From Desulfobacula sp. (GTDB lineage: Bacteria; Desulfobacterota; Desulfobacteria; Desulfobacterales; Desulfobacteraceae): DNA of 64,000 bases. This document shows, one piece after another, positions 63,049 through 64,000 of the stretch. Under the pieces are notes generated by a model. It searched no databases and had not been told where the DNA came from. It saw only the letters and a list, made by a program, of their open reading frames with translations. The number at the start of each line of letters is the position of its first letter. Position 1 is the first letter of the stretch. The stretch lies in the NCBI RefSeq assembly GCF_030145145.1, contig NZ_JAQYWD010000028.1:1-64000 (forward strand). The letters run 5' to 3'. The position numbers were made by a program, and so were the translations under genes.

Positions 63049-64000
63049 TCAATTCTTTTGTGCCAGAGCCTGTATCAGTGTGTTGGCCAGTTCAACCGTC
63101 ATTCCCGGAAGTGCGGCAATTTCTTCAGCCGAAGCGGCCTTCATACGGGCCACCCCTTTGAAATGCATCAGCAACACCTTCTTTTTCTTTGGGCCGATAC
63201 CGGGAATATGATCCAGGATGGAACGCCCTGCCCGTTTTTCCCGACGATGTCTCTGAAAGGTTATGGCAAACCTGTGGGCTTCATCCCTGATCTGCTGTAA
63301 CAGGTACAAGGCCTTGGTTGCCTGGCGGGTATTTAAGGGATTGGATCGCCCGGGAATATAAATCTTATCAAATGCCTCTCCCTTTGCCGCATTCTTTTTT
63401 GCAAGCCCTGCCACCATAAATCTATTTTCAATCTTCAGGTCTTTTATGACGGCCAAAGCCATTCCCAGCTGACCTTTTCCGCCATCAACCACCAGAAGAT
63501 CGGGATATGCCATTTGGGAGGGGCCTTTGGAAAACCGCCGACTCAGTACCTGAAACATATAGGCGTAGTCATCCTGAAAATCAAGATCCCGGATAATAAA
63601 TTTTCGATATCCCTCTTTATAGGGCCTGCCGTCTTTAAACACCACCATGGAAGACACCGGGTCCTGTCCTGAAAGGTTGGAATTATCAAAGCATTCGATC
63701 CGGGACGGCCATGCGTCCATTCCCAACAACGCCTTGAGCATGGAAAGGGTAGCCCGTTCCGCTTCTTCCTTGAGCACTCTTTTTTCAAGTTCCCGGTGGG
63801 CATTGACCTGGGCCATTTCAACCAGCCGTTTTTTCTCCCCCCGGACCGGGACATGAAGGCTCACCTTTTTTCCTTTTTTATCCGTAAACAGCTGTTCCAG
63901 GAACACCTTATTTTCAATCTTTTGGCTCAACAGAATAAAAGACGGCAAAAATCCGCTATGCCGATAATACGGTTCCAGAAAGGCCGACAGCATCTCTTCG
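63049..64000 (-). CDS. uvrC: UvrABC system subunit C, C-terminal part (cut by window edge)
   Basis: The frame remains open to the right edge, so the start and the N-terminal GIY-YIG domain are outside the window. The visible 317 codons hold the RNase H-like UvrC homology domain: IECFDNSNLSGQDPVSSMVV with the catalytic aspartate, VVDGGKGQLGMALAVI and RDEAHRFAITFQRHRR. The C-terminal double helix-hairpin-helix (ILDHIPGIGPKKKKVLLMHF, IAALPGMTVELANTLIQAL) completes it. It makes the 5' incision in nucleotide excision repair. Confidence 0.96.
   Translation of the reverse strand, partial: EEMLSAFLEPYYRHSGFLPSFILLSQKIENKVFLEQLFTDKKGKKVSLHVPVRGEKKRLVEMAQVNAHRELEKRVLKEEAERATLSMLKALLGMDAWPSRIECFDNSNLSGQDPVSSMVVFKDGRPYKEGYRKFIIRDLDFQDDYAYMFQVLSRRFSKGPSQMAYPDLLVVDGGKGQLGMALAVIKDLKIENRFMVAGLAKKNAAKGEAFDKIYIPGRSNPLNTRQATKALYLLQQIRDEAHRFAITFQRHRREKRAGRSILDHIPGIGPKKKKVLLMHFKGVARMKAASAEEIAALPGMTVELANTLIQALAQKN

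Noticed and set aside
1-64000. CRISPR arrays, tRNA or rRNA genes
   Set aside because: No regularly spaced direct repeats and no cloverleaf or rRNA segments were recognised on either strand; a dedicated scan could not be run.

Overview
The window looks like chromosome of a strictly anaerobic, sulfate-reducer-like deltaproteobacterium (Desulfobacterales, Desulfobacterium/Desulfobacula type). The reasons are the density of heterodisulfide-reductase-like (Hdr) and MvhD proteins, a selenocysteine formate dehydrogenase, an EtfAB plus membrane Etf:quinone oxidoreductase operon, tandem RACo-like ASKHA activators, a Ni-dependent lactate racemase homologue beside a lactate-type oxidase, and DUF3786 and DVU0524-like proteins. 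No taxonomic search was possible.

Layout. 1-950: 5' part of an IS110 element running off the left edge. 951-5936: an efflux operon (TolC-like, adaptor, ABC ATPase, but no permease before the IS) divergent from an OmpR/CpxR-type regulator whose kinase gene is broken. 6058-7848: small EF-hand and secreted proteins. 7849-9994: decayed DNA with gene remnants around an intact DUF3786 gene. 10040-21428: one long leftward cluster, HdrBC, fused HdrA, MvhD, split HdrA (two ORFs), MvhD, Fe-S subunit, FdhA. It carries six in-frame TGA codons in five genes, all readable as selenocysteine. 21671-26900: tRNA-queuosine mannosyltransferase, radical SAM protein, PHP phosphatase, dtd, trmJ, ferritin-like protein. 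27016-34026: DUF35/thiolase pair, exported Ni-SOD, ATP-grasp, FTCD, YaiI, a Lys-rich peptide, RluA. 34289-37770: two RACo-like proteins. 37982-41638: GlcD-type oxidase, Fe-S/MvhD fusion, LarA-like. 41692-45581: EtfA, EtfB and an EtfD-like quinone oxidoreductase, followed by TetR. 46615-49340: class II aldolase and a FlgM-containing flagellar group with sigma-28- and sigma-54-like promoters. 49328-64000: mazG, cvpA, phoH-pgpH-ybeY-pdxJ, a REC-PAS protein, an NhaD antiporter with a PAS domain inserted, an esterase, rpsA, DUF342 and partial uvrC.

How it fits together. The central theme is low-potential electron transfer by flavin- and Fe-S-based complexes. Formate electrons (FdhA) can enter an HdrA/MvhD/HdrBC complex, presumably a bifurcating one. 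Lactate electrons can enter through the GlcD plus Fe-S/MvhD fusion, and acyl-CoA-type electrons through EtfAB to a membrane quinone oxidoreductase. The most notable observations are an MvhD with two selenocysteines, an SECIS-like hairpin 17-27 nt after each of the six TGA codons, and an Na+/H+ antiporter with an internal PAS sensor domain.
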